Shown here piece by piece: positions 1 to 11,796 of a stretch of DNA of 64,000 bases. This DNA is from Lithospermum erythrorhizon (Eukaryota > Streptophyta > Magnoliopsida > Boraginales > Boraginaceae): contig JADFUC010001676.1 of assembly GCA_019722365.1 (NCBI GenBank), positions 1 through 64,000 on the forward strand. The letters run 5' to 3'. The position numbers and the translations under genes are program-made. The notes under the pieces are model-generated. The model did no database searches and was not told where the DNA came from. It saw only the letters and a program-made list of their open reading frames with translations. How positions within the stretch are numbered: position 1 is the first letter of the stretch; each line of letters opens with the position of its first letter.

Positions 1-2440
1 CTGGTATTACTTCGTTCAGTTGCGTATTGCTTAACTTCCTCTTTGATACCATCTGGGAGATTTCCGCGAAGGCGAATTCGTACTCTGAGCACAGAGAAGA
101 AGCCCTATGCAGTCTTTGCTCCTTTGTCTGTTGAAGGGAGGCTGGTAGATGAGACTCGCGCTTTCAGTAGCAAGGCGGCTGAGGTCTCCGGTATCAACAA
201 CTTAGTATGCTTGGGACTATTGACAAAGAGGAGCTTCCTTTGACACGGAAGGAAAAAGGGACAAGTTAGTCTAAGAAAACAAAAGGAAAGGCGATTCTAT
301 AAGACACAAGGAGAAAAGGATACGAGCTCTTTATGGCGTTGTCGGGAATCACGAAGGTAGTGCCATGGGGGACTTACTGAATGGAGAGGCCACGCCTAGA
401 TCCACGAGATGAAGAAGTGTCATACGAGCGCCTGGCATCTTGATCCATCTTCCAGCAATCTTTAACACAGACTGACGCTTTCTCTTAGAAGGACGGACAA
501 GCTGGAAAACCAAGGCGAGAGTCGAACACACGGCGGGAAGACCAGATCACTTTCCCATGCTTCCCAAAAGTAGAAGAGGGCGTCCCAGGAGGAAAAGCTC
601 GCTTTCAACCCGAGCCTTATAGCTAAGAGGGGGAGTATGAGAGGAGGTGTTGCCAGGAAAAGTAAACATCTGCCGGGGTTTGGACAAAATTCCCTTATGA
701 CAAAACTTAAGACCCGTAGGCAGATCGACCACCTCTCTGGTGTTACCGATGAGGCCAGGAATAATGGGGTATGCAGCTGCCTGGAGAAAGGGTAGGGATT
801 ATAGGCTCCTTTATGAACTCGAACACATCCTATGACCGCAACACCAATAGGTTGACAAAGAGAGCCCGATTAGGTGGCTGATTAAGACTCGCGGTCATCC
901 TTAAGAAAGAGCACTCGATTAAGGCGAGTGGCTTTCAGGTCACTAGACGAGCATGAATGAATGCGTCCGTATTTGGGAGCATAAAAACTTGCAGATACCA
1001 CCACAGTACTTTTCGCGTTTTGAGGGCCATCCGATCTAATGGTGGAAATATCTTTGAGCATGCAAATAAGATCCCGTCAACCAAAAGATAATGGCTTGAG
1101 GGAAGCTTGGCTGCAGAGCGTGAAGTTGTCGGGAAGAGATATCGAGATAGACTCACATAGATCCCCAAACGGACGGGAGGTACTACAGGCCAACCATGTA
1201 ACCATTAGCCATGGCGGCCATGTTGAATCTACCCGGCCTGGGCAAACGAGGCTCAACAAGCAGAAACAAACACACATAACCAACCAGAGAGAAGCAGCCT
1301 GATAAACTTCCATAACCAGAGCTGGCTTGACTCTTGGTTGTACTCCCGATTGATTACCATGGCCATGCTCAAGGCCAGAATGAATGGTTCCAAAAAGCCT
1401 TAATCCAGCGGAGATTTGAGACTCTTTCATTCGAGGGGATTGAGCGGCTAAATAGTAATGGCAGAGGTATGGGCACACTGTAGAGAGGCAGGAGCCGAGG
1501 CTTAAAACAAGTGAGATGAGCACTGGTTGTGGGACAACCTCGTCAAATAGCGACCGGTCCCGTCAGGGGGCCTCCCAAAATCCGACAAATCCACGGGGGA
1601 TAATAGCAATATTGGTAGAAGGACATGTTGTTCACGAGGCCTTGAAATTCGTATAGAGCAATCGTAAGCGCCAAAGGGAAACTTCTGTTTACTTGATCGA
1701 GAAAGGAATCGACATTACATCTTGGTCAGGTTCTGAGTCCTTTGAGATGTAGAACTCTATCTTGCCTAGAGGATCAACTGCGATTTCTTTCTGAGTCTAA
1801 GGAATAAAGTATAGGGCGTAGGCCTTACTGAAAACTATCTGTACAGGGGTATAGGATGCTAGAGTGGTCACCTTATCTTCCTCCGGACCCATTTATCGTG
1901 AGTAGAAAACTCTACGCTTTGAAATCTCAAAAGCTTACATGTTTTGCCAAACAAAGAAATAAGCCAAAAGCCAAAAGATAGTAAGTAGCAAGTCCGACAC
2001 CAAAGCATAAAATCAGCAAATCAAATCAAGAAGCACAAAGAAAAGTATAGTCATGCAATGCCCGGGGAAGGAATGGCCGGACTCGAGGATGTGTCATCCA
2101 AAAGGGGCGTCTAACCCGCCTTGGCTGGCAACATCAGCATCAAAAGCGAGTAAAGTAGGAGATGGGCGTCCATGTCTTTGACTAAATGCATTACTAAATA
2201 CTATCACATCAAAAGCAAGAAGATGCATAAAGTCAGCTTGACTGGGGAAGAGGGTTGGAAAAAGCATGAGGCGTCCGCGCTTTCCAGCGATCCTCGGACG
2301 GGGGATATGCTGAGACAAGGACTAAAGCATAAATAGAATGATTCACAGGCATTGTGAAGGTGATAGAAAGGAAGAGGATGTCCTCCGCCTAACTAAATAC
2401 CATCGATACTGAGGTTATTCGAGACGATGTATGCCTAAAT
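1..2440. other. Unassigned GC-richer block, probably old transposon DNA
   Basis: This stretch is visibly richer in G+C than the DNA after it and has many CG dinucleotides. It has scattered open frames up to about 148 codons on both strands. I translated several of them and found no protease, reverse transcriptase, integrase, gag or host-gene motif. Its texture resembles the internal part of the gypsy-type element at 50.7-54.5 kb, so an eroded retroelement cut by the window edge is the best guess. The block changes abruptly to AT-rich DNA at the TA repeat near 2444. This is inference from composition only. Confidence 0.3.
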
Positions 2441-2443
2441 CTA

Positions 2444-2463
2444 ATATATATATATATATATAT
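2444..2463. repeat. (AT)n microsatellite
   Basis: About ten uninterrupted AT dinucleotides. It marks the junction between the GC-richer block to the left and AT-rich DNA to the right. Confidence 0.9.
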
Positions 2464-2621
2464 CACTTTTGATATCTCTAAATTTCTTTAAGTAACACTA
2501 TTCGATTATATATGTATTACTTTTTATTATTAGTAACATTTTTAAATATCTTTAAGAACACTTTCGATTATATATCTACTACCTTATGTAAAATGTTGTT
2601 CATTATTAAATAGCAGCTTGC

Positions 2622-2631
<10 letters not shown>

Positions 2632-2696
<65 letters not shown>

Positions 2697-2705
2697 CATT
2701 ATTAT
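2632..2705. repeat. (ATT)n microsatellite
   Basis: About 24 trinucleotide units, broken once near the right end where one unit reads ATC. It lies in AT-rich gene-free DNA. Confidence 0.95.
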
Positions 2706-4060
2706 GAAAACTAAGAAACATTTTATCATATATGAATAAATAAATATATTGATAAAATTATAATTAACTTATTCAAATAATCCAAATAGATATAATTCAT
2801 AATATGTCAAACACATTATTGAAAATTCAAATAACTTCAGTTGTTGTCTATTGCAAATATAAAAAATAGTTCCCATAATTGCTAAACTAAGCAAGTTGTA
2901 TGCATCTTCAATTACGTCTTCATAAATAGATAATCCTGATAATAGCATTTAACCGTTTTCTATATATCTTATTATACCGTCAAAATTTGCAATCTCAGCA
3001 ATTCGGCCTTTTAATTGCGGTCTCCGTTTAACTACCGTCGTCATCTTCATCGATGTGAGACTAATAGAAAAGCGAGAACTATACATCAAAACACCCGGAA
3101 ATAAACATTACAAAACTCCATACGAAGTTACGAGAAAGCGATTACAAATAAGCGACACGCGAATTACAACGAAATGAAAACGGATGGAATCCACGTTCTG
3201 ACGACTTTTCCTTAAAATATTAGACCTCTTTCGCCCGATTGCTAAGGGCGGCAGAGGCGTATCTTCCGAGGATAAAACCACCGTGATCGGGCTTCCACTA
3301 GCACTATGAACCCGATCGACGAAAGGCTTCTGAGCTTGAGTATACGCCAGACAAAAAAACCAATGGAAAAAGAGATGGGAGCTCGGATTTGGCTGTGTGT
3401 TTAAGCAGTTGCTTTGTGTTGTTGTGGTGATGGATTATTGAAATTATATAAATTGCTAAACAACGTCTTGCGTTAAGGTGCAGCTACTTGTACTTAATGA
3501 CTAAATAAAGCATTATGTAACTACCATTTGATTTGAATGCCAAAATCAAATTAAATTCAAGTTTGAAATATTTAAAACCCGAACACTTGACCGGAGTAAA
3601 GTTGGCTCGCTTGACCCCCGCACCGGGCTGCGTTAGGTGTGCCAATTCGCCTGTACAGCTTGACAATTTCCGAGCTTCATTTGCCCAGTTTTTGTAGGCG
3701 TGCGTAGAGAGTTTGCATATTAGGCAATCACGTACTAAGGCTACTAGGAGCCTTACTTATAAAAAGTGTCGCTCTCCCAGCTCTGCATCCAGTGTGAATG
3801 CAACAGATTTTCAAATTTTATGGATTTGATAAAATTAACATGGCTTCGTTGACACGAATGAGAGGCAAATTTTGGATTCATGTGACTCACAATATTCTCT
3901 TTATATCCAACAATCAACCTATGAGAGTTAAATATTGGGAATTCGGTTGATATGTAATAAAACATCGATGCAGCTAGTAAGTGGATAGAGATTTCATAAT
4001 GAAAACCTAATCTCTAGCCGTTCCAAGGTAACCATGTAGGAAAACTAAAGATATAATTCA
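2706..4060. other. Gene-free DNA, no assigned feature
   Basis: Mostly AT-rich sequence with a slightly GC-richer patch at about 3000-3420. Open frames are short (70 codons or fewer) and translate to low-complexity sequence. I see no RNA gene, LTR pair or coding motif. Confidence 0.5.
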
Positions 4061-4061
4061 A

Positions 4062-4880
4062 CATCCTTCCTCGAGAACATTTGGGGCATTCACATCCCCA
4101 GACACCAGTCTTCTAGCAATAGTTGTCTTTCCTCGAAAGACATTCCTGCGTCTATTAGAAAATTTAAAGCATCTAAATATAATAATGATCGGGCGTAACA
4201 TCAAGGGCAAGAGACTTATGGAAAAACATAGAACCAGAGAATATAAGAAAAGGATAGAAGTTGTACCTCCTCTCCTTTTTTAATATGTTCCAGAGCGATT
4301 ATTGTTGCCACGTCGCATGCGATGAACCAAAATATAAGATTCAGTAATACTTACGAAAATAAGGTACAAAGTTGGCTGAAAGCAAACAGGAAATTGAATA
4401 TGCTATAATTGAGCATCACGATTATGCTACACACAAAGACAAACGAAGCTTTGTCTTGAATTGATAATAGTGTAACAAATATTCTGGCAAGAACACCATA
4501 AGACCAATGCAAATTTTAAATAAGAATGATGATTTTAATATGATATAGCTGCTCGCTTGAATGCTTTGGCGTTCGGCCTACCAAAATTAGTTCATGCAAC
4601 TTTACATATAAATTTCCATGTGTTGAGATTGAACTGACCTTGGCAACAGATTGAATAGTCATCGCCAAGAGCATCAAGAATGGGCCTTGTCAATTTCTCT
4701 ACTACTTTCTACAACATGATGATGGAAGAAAGATAAGTGTCTGATACTTGGTCATATTTGTTGGTAGAGGTCAGTAATATTCGAAAAAGGAGCTTTCACC
4801 CTTGTCATTTCTGAGGAAGGTCATCAATGCTAAAGAAAATAGTCTCCAAGGGAGATTGTACAACCAGATCACTTCATTGG
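4062..4880 (-). pseudogene. ATXR2-like SET-domain (histone methyltransferase) gene remnant
   Basis: Five exon-like pieces read in order on the minus strand, with GT/AG-like borders. (i) about 4870-4801 gives SPLETIFFSIDDLPQK and then a stop. (ii) 4708-4639 gives KLTRPILDALGDDYSICCQ, with acceptor and donor in place. (iii) about 4600-4549 gives CMN, then after a frame change NAKAFKR, which fits the SET segment that follows NHSC. (iv) about 4325-4267 gives TIIALEHIKKGEE. (v) 4151-4062 gives MSFEERQLLLED and, after a frame slip, the post-SET cysteine motif CECPKC. From family knowledge, this order matches the C-terminal half of plant ATXR2/SDG36-type SET proteins, which methylate histone lysines. 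The stop codons, lost NHSC bases and frame slips show it is not functional as read. The N-terminal half (MYND and early SET exons) was not found upstream; only about 1 kb of AT-rich DNA was examined there. Confidence 0.8.
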
Positions 4881-6990
4881 AAAACATGAGAGTTAATGAG
4901 CGGAATGTAAACAATAAAAACAAAACTGCAGTAAACCTGAGCTATACATAATTAAGGAGGTTTGGGCCGTGGAAGATTCACGGTTCATTTAAAACTTTGT
5001 TAAATTTAATGGACCGTTAATAATCAATCTGAAATTATCTGTTTTTGATATATTTCTTTTTCTTTTTGAATTGCGTTTTAGGTAATGTATACTAGTTTTA
5101 CCGATAAAAAAATTATTAATATCGAATATATAAGTATATTTTAGCTTTTAAATAATGCATCTTAGAAACATTTTAACAATTTTTGAGTACTCATTTTAAT
5201 TAGTAGAAAATGATTTTGAGTGCAACTTTTTTAGAATTTTTCACTTATGCCCAATCTTTAGAATGAGTACGTTTAGTAATAATACAATTTTTCACATTTG
5301 AAATTTCGTACACATGAATAATTAATGTGTCATTAATGAGGCGTGCTTGGATTCTCGGTTTTGGACAATGCCAAAATTTCATAATAATAAGACTTAAATT
5401 CCCAAAATTTCTAATTTTCTGTGAATATGAGTTAACAATAGGTATGCACTAGAAAAATACTATCTTAGTGCTACAAAATTCATATTTATTTCCATTTTAT
5501 TATTTTGTTTTTACCATTTCTTCCAAAAATTGAAACTAATATCTTAAAATCAAAACGGTTTTCTTGAGTCAACTCCAAATGTTATAAATTTTTATGACAA
5601 AAATCAATCATATTTTGAAATCACGTTTACTATTGATTTCCTTTTCCTTTTAAAAAGTCAATTGAATCACAAAAATGGTCAACTAAAGCACAAATTTTTT
5701 TATTATCGCTTGAAATAACTTAAATCAAAGGTGTTATAACATCATCTTATAACCTAGATTATATTCACATGTGAAATATTCAACTCAAACTCGTGGTCAA
5801 CTATATAAAAAAAGTCAACGAACTCTCTACTACACAAAGAGAAACGATTTCAAGGTTTAAAACTCAAATATGAAGATGGGGAAGGACCTAGACAAATTTC
5901 AAGCTCAAAATCTCAAGAATTGAAGAAAAAAATCTGAAAAAAATGGAGGGGGGGCGGCGGCTTGGTGTTTGGTGAAGAAGATGATGTTTTTGGTTGGTGG
6001 GGAGTATTTATAATGTGGTATTAAGCCCCGTTTGGTATGCGGTTTAATTTCTTCACTTCGTTTAATTAAATTTAATGTAAACGGTCCTAAATATACTCTT
6101 ATTCTTGTAACAAAATGCTACTCGGTTTTATCTTTGGAAATGCCGGTTTTAATTATTCGAACTGTGTATTTTATTTCTACTGTAATTTATGTTCTCATGA
6201 CACGATATTTTACTATTTATTTACCAAATTTTTAATTCATAACTTGGCAATCAATGAGCAACTAGAATAATATTAAAATAATCACTATACGCAGACGGGT
6301 TGTTCATTACTTGACTAATCAAGCAACCTGATTCATTTTACGATTGACTAATCAATATATTTAACAAAAAAGATGAAGGTGATAAATACCTTAAATTTAT
6401 GTCGAGAAACCAAAAAAATAGATGAAGGTTAAGCGCATAGATGATAGGTTGAATACGGGTTTTGAGGCAGTGAGGTTATGTGATGAAAATATAGGCAAGA
6501 GGTGGGATGAGTGGCTTTGTGATGAAAGCGTAAGTGTTCAACAAAATTAATTGAGTTGTTATTCACGTCTAGAAATTTGAAGCCAAAAAGGGATAGTAAA
6601 TTATATTTTTAAATCAATAGTTGTAGTTGTAGTATTTAAGGCTCGGGGGTAGCTGGTCAATTTGATTATATTGTTAATGTTTTAAGTGTGTATATATATA
6701 TAAAAGTGTTAAGGTGGGAGATTCAAAAATAATGTTCTTTAGAGGGGGCCGTATCGATTTTTTTTACAAATGGAAGGAGTTTGCTATCTGAACAAACTAT
6801 TTACTTTTAAGATATCGCATTATATAAATTAATCATTAACAATTTTTAATTTGTTACATTAAGTGATACCTAAGGTAAATTGAATTTTTAATATATATAT
6901 TTTTATTTTTTATATATTTTAATGTTACAATAATAATATTGTAAATAAAAAAAAGTGATAACTTAATGTTACATATTTTCTAAGTGTTTA
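4881..6990. other. AT-rich gene-free DNA
   Basis: Runs of A and T, scattered stops in all frames and no recognisable motif. Near 6026 there is a CCCCGTTTGGTATGC-like string, of the kind seen at the ends of some plant MITEs. No matching inverted end was found downstream, so no element is called. Confidence 0.45.
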
Positions 6991-7021
6991 CATTAAATTG
7001 ATACGTAAGTATGTATCGCAT

Positions 7022-7117
7022 AAAAGTGATACGCCCAAAATGTTACTTATTATGTAAGTGTTCACGATTTAGTGATACATACTCATGTAACACGAAAAAG
7101 TGATACGCCCAAAATAT
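7022..7117. repeat. Short direct repeat, 20 bp x2
   Basis: The string AAAAGTGATACGCCCAAAAT occurs twice, about 75 bp apart. The DNA around it (about 6960-7220) is built from loose variants of GTGATAC and GTTACAT, suggesting a degraded minisatellite. Confidence 0.7.
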
Positions 7118-7479
7118 TTTATTTTTAAAGTGTTACATAGACCAATCTACCAATTTATATACTTGAAAAAAAGGGATCTTATTAAAATATTCTATATTTT
7201 TAAGAGTATTACATCAAGTGTTACATAATAAAAAAAGTGATTTCCATAGTTATTATCTAATACTCGCCAATTTTCAATTATTAAAGTGTTAAATAGAGGT
7301 GTTATTCTGCAAAAGCGCGTTTCTCTTAGTGAATTTTGGTGGATACGGGCTAAGATAGAAAAAAGGGAAGTGGGGTTTAAGTAATTGATAAATGATGGAT
7401 AGGCAAAGAGGTGCGAGAAGTTATTCGAAGTGTTTGGGCTAAGGAGGTATACGGCTCTAGATGGTATAGAGTGCAAGAA

Positions 7480-10190
7480 AAAATTAAAAAAGTGAGAATG
7501 GCGTTGATTGAATGGTGTAGAAGGCCCAACTTCAACTCTAGAGTTTGACTTGAGGATATCCAGGAGAAATTAAAGGTAGCTTACGAAAATGATCATTTTG
7601 AGAGGAAGCGAGTCAATTCTCTAAAGAGGGAGTTGGATGAAGCTTGGGCGGAAGAGGAAAAATATTGGTGTCAAAGAGATAAATATAATCACCTCAAGGA
7701 GTGAGATAGGAATAAGAAGTTTTTCCATGCGATGGTGATGGTTCGTTCGAAGAAGGATGAATCTTTTACTAGGCTTGAATGATTCATATGGAGTTTGTAC
7801 GAGGTAGGCGAAAGCGGTTGAGCGGTGCCTGGATTAGTTTGAGGGGATTTTCAAAGCTAATGATGCTTGTAGGCCAGAAATAATCCAATTAGGTTGGTGG
7901 ATCAGAGGGGGTGTTACAAATGAAGTGAACAGCCAATTAACCAGGGTCATCACTAGCGAGGAAGTGAAGCTTGCAGTCTTTGACATGCCGGTTGACAAAT
8001 CTCCTGGTCCCGATGATATAACGGTACATTTTTTTTCAGTCTTTCTAGCATTTTTTTTATATCACTAATGTTGTTGTTAGTTTTTTCTTTAATTGGTAAA
8101 ATTCTTAAAGCTAGTAATCATACTCATGTTTGCTTATTCAGAAACTCTATCTCCTATGTGAATATGTCGAGGTCTGACCTATTGGTTTATATTGTGGCTA
8201 AAATTATTGGAAAAGGTGTTAACTAATAGATTGAAGTGCGATTCTTATGTCTATAATTTCAGAGAAATAAAATTGTTTCCTGCCAGATCCTTATTATTTC
8301 GATAATATTCTTATGGGCCCACAGTTCTTCACTATATGAACCACTTCAAGAATATTAAGAATAATGCAATAGCTATCAAACTTGATATGAGTAAGGCCTA
8401 TGATAGAGTGGGTAATTCGACCACAGAGGCTCTTATGCTAAAGTTGGATTTTATAGAGAAAGCTTTTTGGATTGGGTAATGTGATTGGTTTCTTACATTT
8501 CCCTGATTTCTGATTAATGAACTCCTAGGGGTTTCTTGGACCGTCGGGGGATCCGTCAAAGGGAGACCCTTTGTCATACATATCTATTTCTTCTTTGTGT
8601 GAGAGAGGTTGGTATTTGTTAAGTGATCAGGGGAAAGGAAGGCCTTGATCGGTATTAAAATTGGTCGAGAAAGTCAGTGTCGATGTCATCTTGTATGCGG
8701 ATGATCACGATGATGTGAGTAGAGGCGGGGCGGGCTATGGAAGTCGGCGAATACTAGACTATGAGGTTGTGTATGCGGACGGATGGTAAATATTGGGAAG
8801 TGTTGGGCTAGTTTCTCGCCTAGAACTGGGCGGAATATATGAGCAGAGATATTGGCGGTTCTTGAGATCACGGAAGTGAGTGACCAAAGGGAAGTATTTG
8901 GAGCACTTCCTTACTTAAATTGGAAGATAAAAAAAAGGTCATCTTCGGGTTATATAGCAAATAGAGGTGGAGGGAAAGATTTGGGAATTTGGAAGGGGAA
9001 GTTGATATCTTAAGTTGGAAAAGTTCTCGTAGTCGGTCCACGTCGGCTATTCGAGAACTATGTTATGAACTATTTCTGATCTGACGGTATCATTGATATT
9101 AACATGAGCGAGGGGTGATGTGAGGTTCTTTTGGAAGGACTTGGATGGAAAAGAGTTCAACGAAAGGATTGGAGGACCTTTCATGTTTGGAGAGAAGAAT
9201 TGAGAGTGCAGGCTTCAAGGATCACCGAATGTAGACTTAGCACTATTAGCGAAGTAGGAATGGAGATCATCACTTGCAGCCGAGGCTTCTCTTTTGTTCA
9301 AAGTGCTCAAAGGGAGGTATTTTAAGCGAGACTTCTTTTTGAAATGCAAAAGAGTAGGAAGGAGCTAATCCGTCGTTTGGTTGGAGAGTCTTCTTGAAGG
9401 CCGCAAAGAGTTCTTACTAGGGGGGTTAGATGGAAGTGGGTGATGGTAAAGAATAGGCGTTTGGAAGGATCCGTGGTGTCTCGAAAAGCCGATTTCCATG
9501 TTGTAGGGAGCGTAGGAGGCGAGGTGGGACGAATGGGTAAAGAGAAGTTATGGGGAGGTTGGCTATTGACATTAACTTGCGATACCTTTGAGTCGAGTTA
9601 ATACTCGAGATAATTTAGTGTGGCATCACACACAAAGTGGGAGTATATGTGCTTCATCGGGCTACCGTTGTGCTTTCGAGATGAAGAAGAATGGTGACTT
9701 CGTGATGGGAGGCCGAGGGAGGAGGAAGTAGGGTGTTCCTCAGGACACTAATTGGCAAAAGATATGGAATATTAAAATTGCCTCCACGGTGAGGGTCTTT
9801 CCTGTAAATGCCTACATAACATTCTACCAACACGGGATCGCTTACGGCGAAGGGGCATTTTAGTCGAGAGTAGTTGTGTGTTCTGTAACAATGCTGCTGA
9901 AAATATCTTACATATCTTGGTTACTTGTCCTATCTCTAGCAGGTTATGGTTTGCTTCACCTTGGAGTATCAACACAACCGACCAAACATCGAGCTCCCTT
10001 CAAAGAATGGTGGATTAGGTTAGAATACGGATGGAAGACCATAGGAGACAGATGTTCTGCAACTAATAGCTTGTACCTTATGGTATTTATGGAAAAGAAG
10101 AAAACTAGTATCCATTTCGTAGACATTGCAGTGTTGGAAAAACTCTGGAATAACTTGAATAGAAAATTTAATCAAAATATATATTTACAT
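7480..10190 (+). mobile_element. Degenerate LINE (non-LTR retrotransposon): reverse transcriptase and zinc-knuckle region
   Basis: A broken reading frame on the plus strand has the landmarks of plant LINE ORF2 in order. EEEKYWCQRDKYNHLKE and DRNKKFFHA (about 7650-7730) form the linker before the RT. DKSPGPDDIT is at about 7995. NAIAIKLDMSKAYDRV (8363-8410) is the RT motif with a catalytic aspartate. A GIRQRDPLSPYLF-like segment (about 8550) and a GIKIGRESQCRCHL segment leading to a damaged ADD box (about 8655-8705) follow. Next come GVWKDPWCLEKP-like residues (about 9440-9490) and the zf-RVT tail with SCVFCNNAAENILHILVTCP (about 9875-9935). Stops and frameshifts are frequent, and no upstream endonuclease domain was recognised, so it is a 5'-truncated dead copy. 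The RNase H piece at 11185 may be its displaced 3' end. Confidence 0.85.
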
Positions 10191-10199
10191 AAGATTGAT

Positions 10200-11180
10200 T
10201 AGGTTGCTTAAACTATGAACTAAAATAAAATGGAAAAACACGGAAGATTTCGGCGAATATATCTATGAATCTTTCACGAAGCCTCCTTTGAATTCCGTCG
10301 TTAGTAAAACTTGAATGTAGTCTATACAGTTGGATTCTCGCAGGAAGGTTAGATCCTACGTTTGAGTTTCTTTGAGAGGATTGGATGAAAAATCGAGAAG
10401 GATTTCAATTATTTCTCTTGATGTTTCGGCCATTAGAGAATGGAGGCTAAGATTTTTTTTTTGTTTTTCGCTGATTATTAAAAACCTAATAAACTTTAGC
10501 TTATATAGGTCCCCATTTTAAAAATACGACGAATCTTTAATGGCCCAGAAGCTAGATTAAATTCAATTAAGCAGATTAAGTAAATCGAAGCAATTTGTCA
10601 GAGTTGTTTAATAGTAACTAACAAGTTACTAACAAGCTCAAAAGTATGCTCCAGTTAATTGATTGGTAATTTATATTTACATTATCAATGTAAAATTCCC
10701 AATTGAGAATATTCGTTCAGTTAATCAACTCTCAATTTAACAAATCACGGTTTAATTTCATACATGAAATATAATTCAAACGTCATTTGTATGTGTATTA
10801 TTGACCTTGAACACAGATAATAGCGGTAGTATAATAATAATAATTATTAAATTACTATTATTATAACGATTATGTATGGAATCTAACAATGCAGTCACAG
10901 CCATAAAATTATTATAAAGAGAACTTGTAGTAATTACAATTCTTGTGATTGAATGTTAGTTTATGTAATGCATTTGCTAAACTAGTAAATGAATTGATGC
11001 AACGATTATCATGATAGGCGTAATAAATTAAGCAGAAATAGCTATTGATTTGCGACATGCAGGTGACTTGGAGCAATTTGGGTGGCTGGACATACACTAG
11101 CGACAGATTATCTGGAGGTTCGGACAACCACTGCAGCTGCTACGGGGAGGATCAAAGGTCAGTTAGTCGAGAGCTGAACG
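10200..11180. other. Gene-free AT-rich spacer between LINE fragments
   Basis: No coding motif is visible. It separates the LINE zinc-knuckle region from an RNase H-like remnant in the same orientation and could be a later insertion. I could not identify terminal repeats for such an insertion. Confidence 0.4.
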
Positions 11181-11184
11181 AAAG

Positions 11185-11475
11185 TGGCAAAAGCCGGAGG
11201 CAGGGATCATTAAAGTCAACAGATGCAGCTTACTTCCGAGACAAACACTGGAGCTACGAGGGTGGTTGGAAGACAGACTAATGGAAATTTCTTGGGAGCT
11301 GCTTTCCTCGTTACTCCTTTTACCATTGATTTGCAAAATGTTTGGCAGCAAGAGAGAATTATAAATTTGCGTGGGTTAATGGCTGAGAACCATAATTTTG
11401 GAAAGCGATTCGCAACAACTTATTCACTTCTTGCGGGGAGTACAAAACATCTTGCAGAAGTGGATGTTTGGTAAA
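11185..11475 (+). pseudogene. RNase H-like (RVT_3) fragment of a LINE
   Basis: Frames on the plus strand read GIIKVN, then STDAAYFRDKHW, then GNFLGAAFLVTPF, then LLAGSTKHLAEVDVW. In plant LINE ORF2 tails and related RVT_3 domains the same order appears: a KVNTDAA motif with the first acidic residue, a GNFLGA strand, then a helical segment. At least one frame change lies near 11280. The order and strand fit the end of the LINE whose RT lies at 7.5-10.2 kb. A separate LINE fragment is also possible. Confidence 0.7.
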
Positions 11476-11796
11476 ACAATATTTAGCATGGCGTGGCACA
11501 TTGGGATCATGGGGATTAATGTAAAATTAAAACCGTTGGGTACTCGAATGGTGGTTAATGATTAAGATTTACCATGTCAACATAATAAGTAATTAAAAAT
11601 TAAAATGATGGTTTAATAAATTAAAAGAAAGGTAAAACATACCTAGGTCAATCAATAGATGTCAATTGGAGGAAGTAAACATACTACATTAATGCTAGAA
11701 TGGCCTTGGGTCACCAGATAATTGTGACTCCTAATCTTCCCTCAAGATTCCCCAGCATAGGGAGATCATCATTCACAACTCCACACCATCAGATCT

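Noticed and set aside
1077..1523. 148-codon minus-strand open frame
   Set aside because: Cysteine/leucine-rich with no family signature, inside an unassigned GC-richer block where stops are rarer by chance.
6020..6240. Possible MITE starting CCCCGTTTGGTATGC
   Set aside because: No inverted partner or target duplication found downstream.
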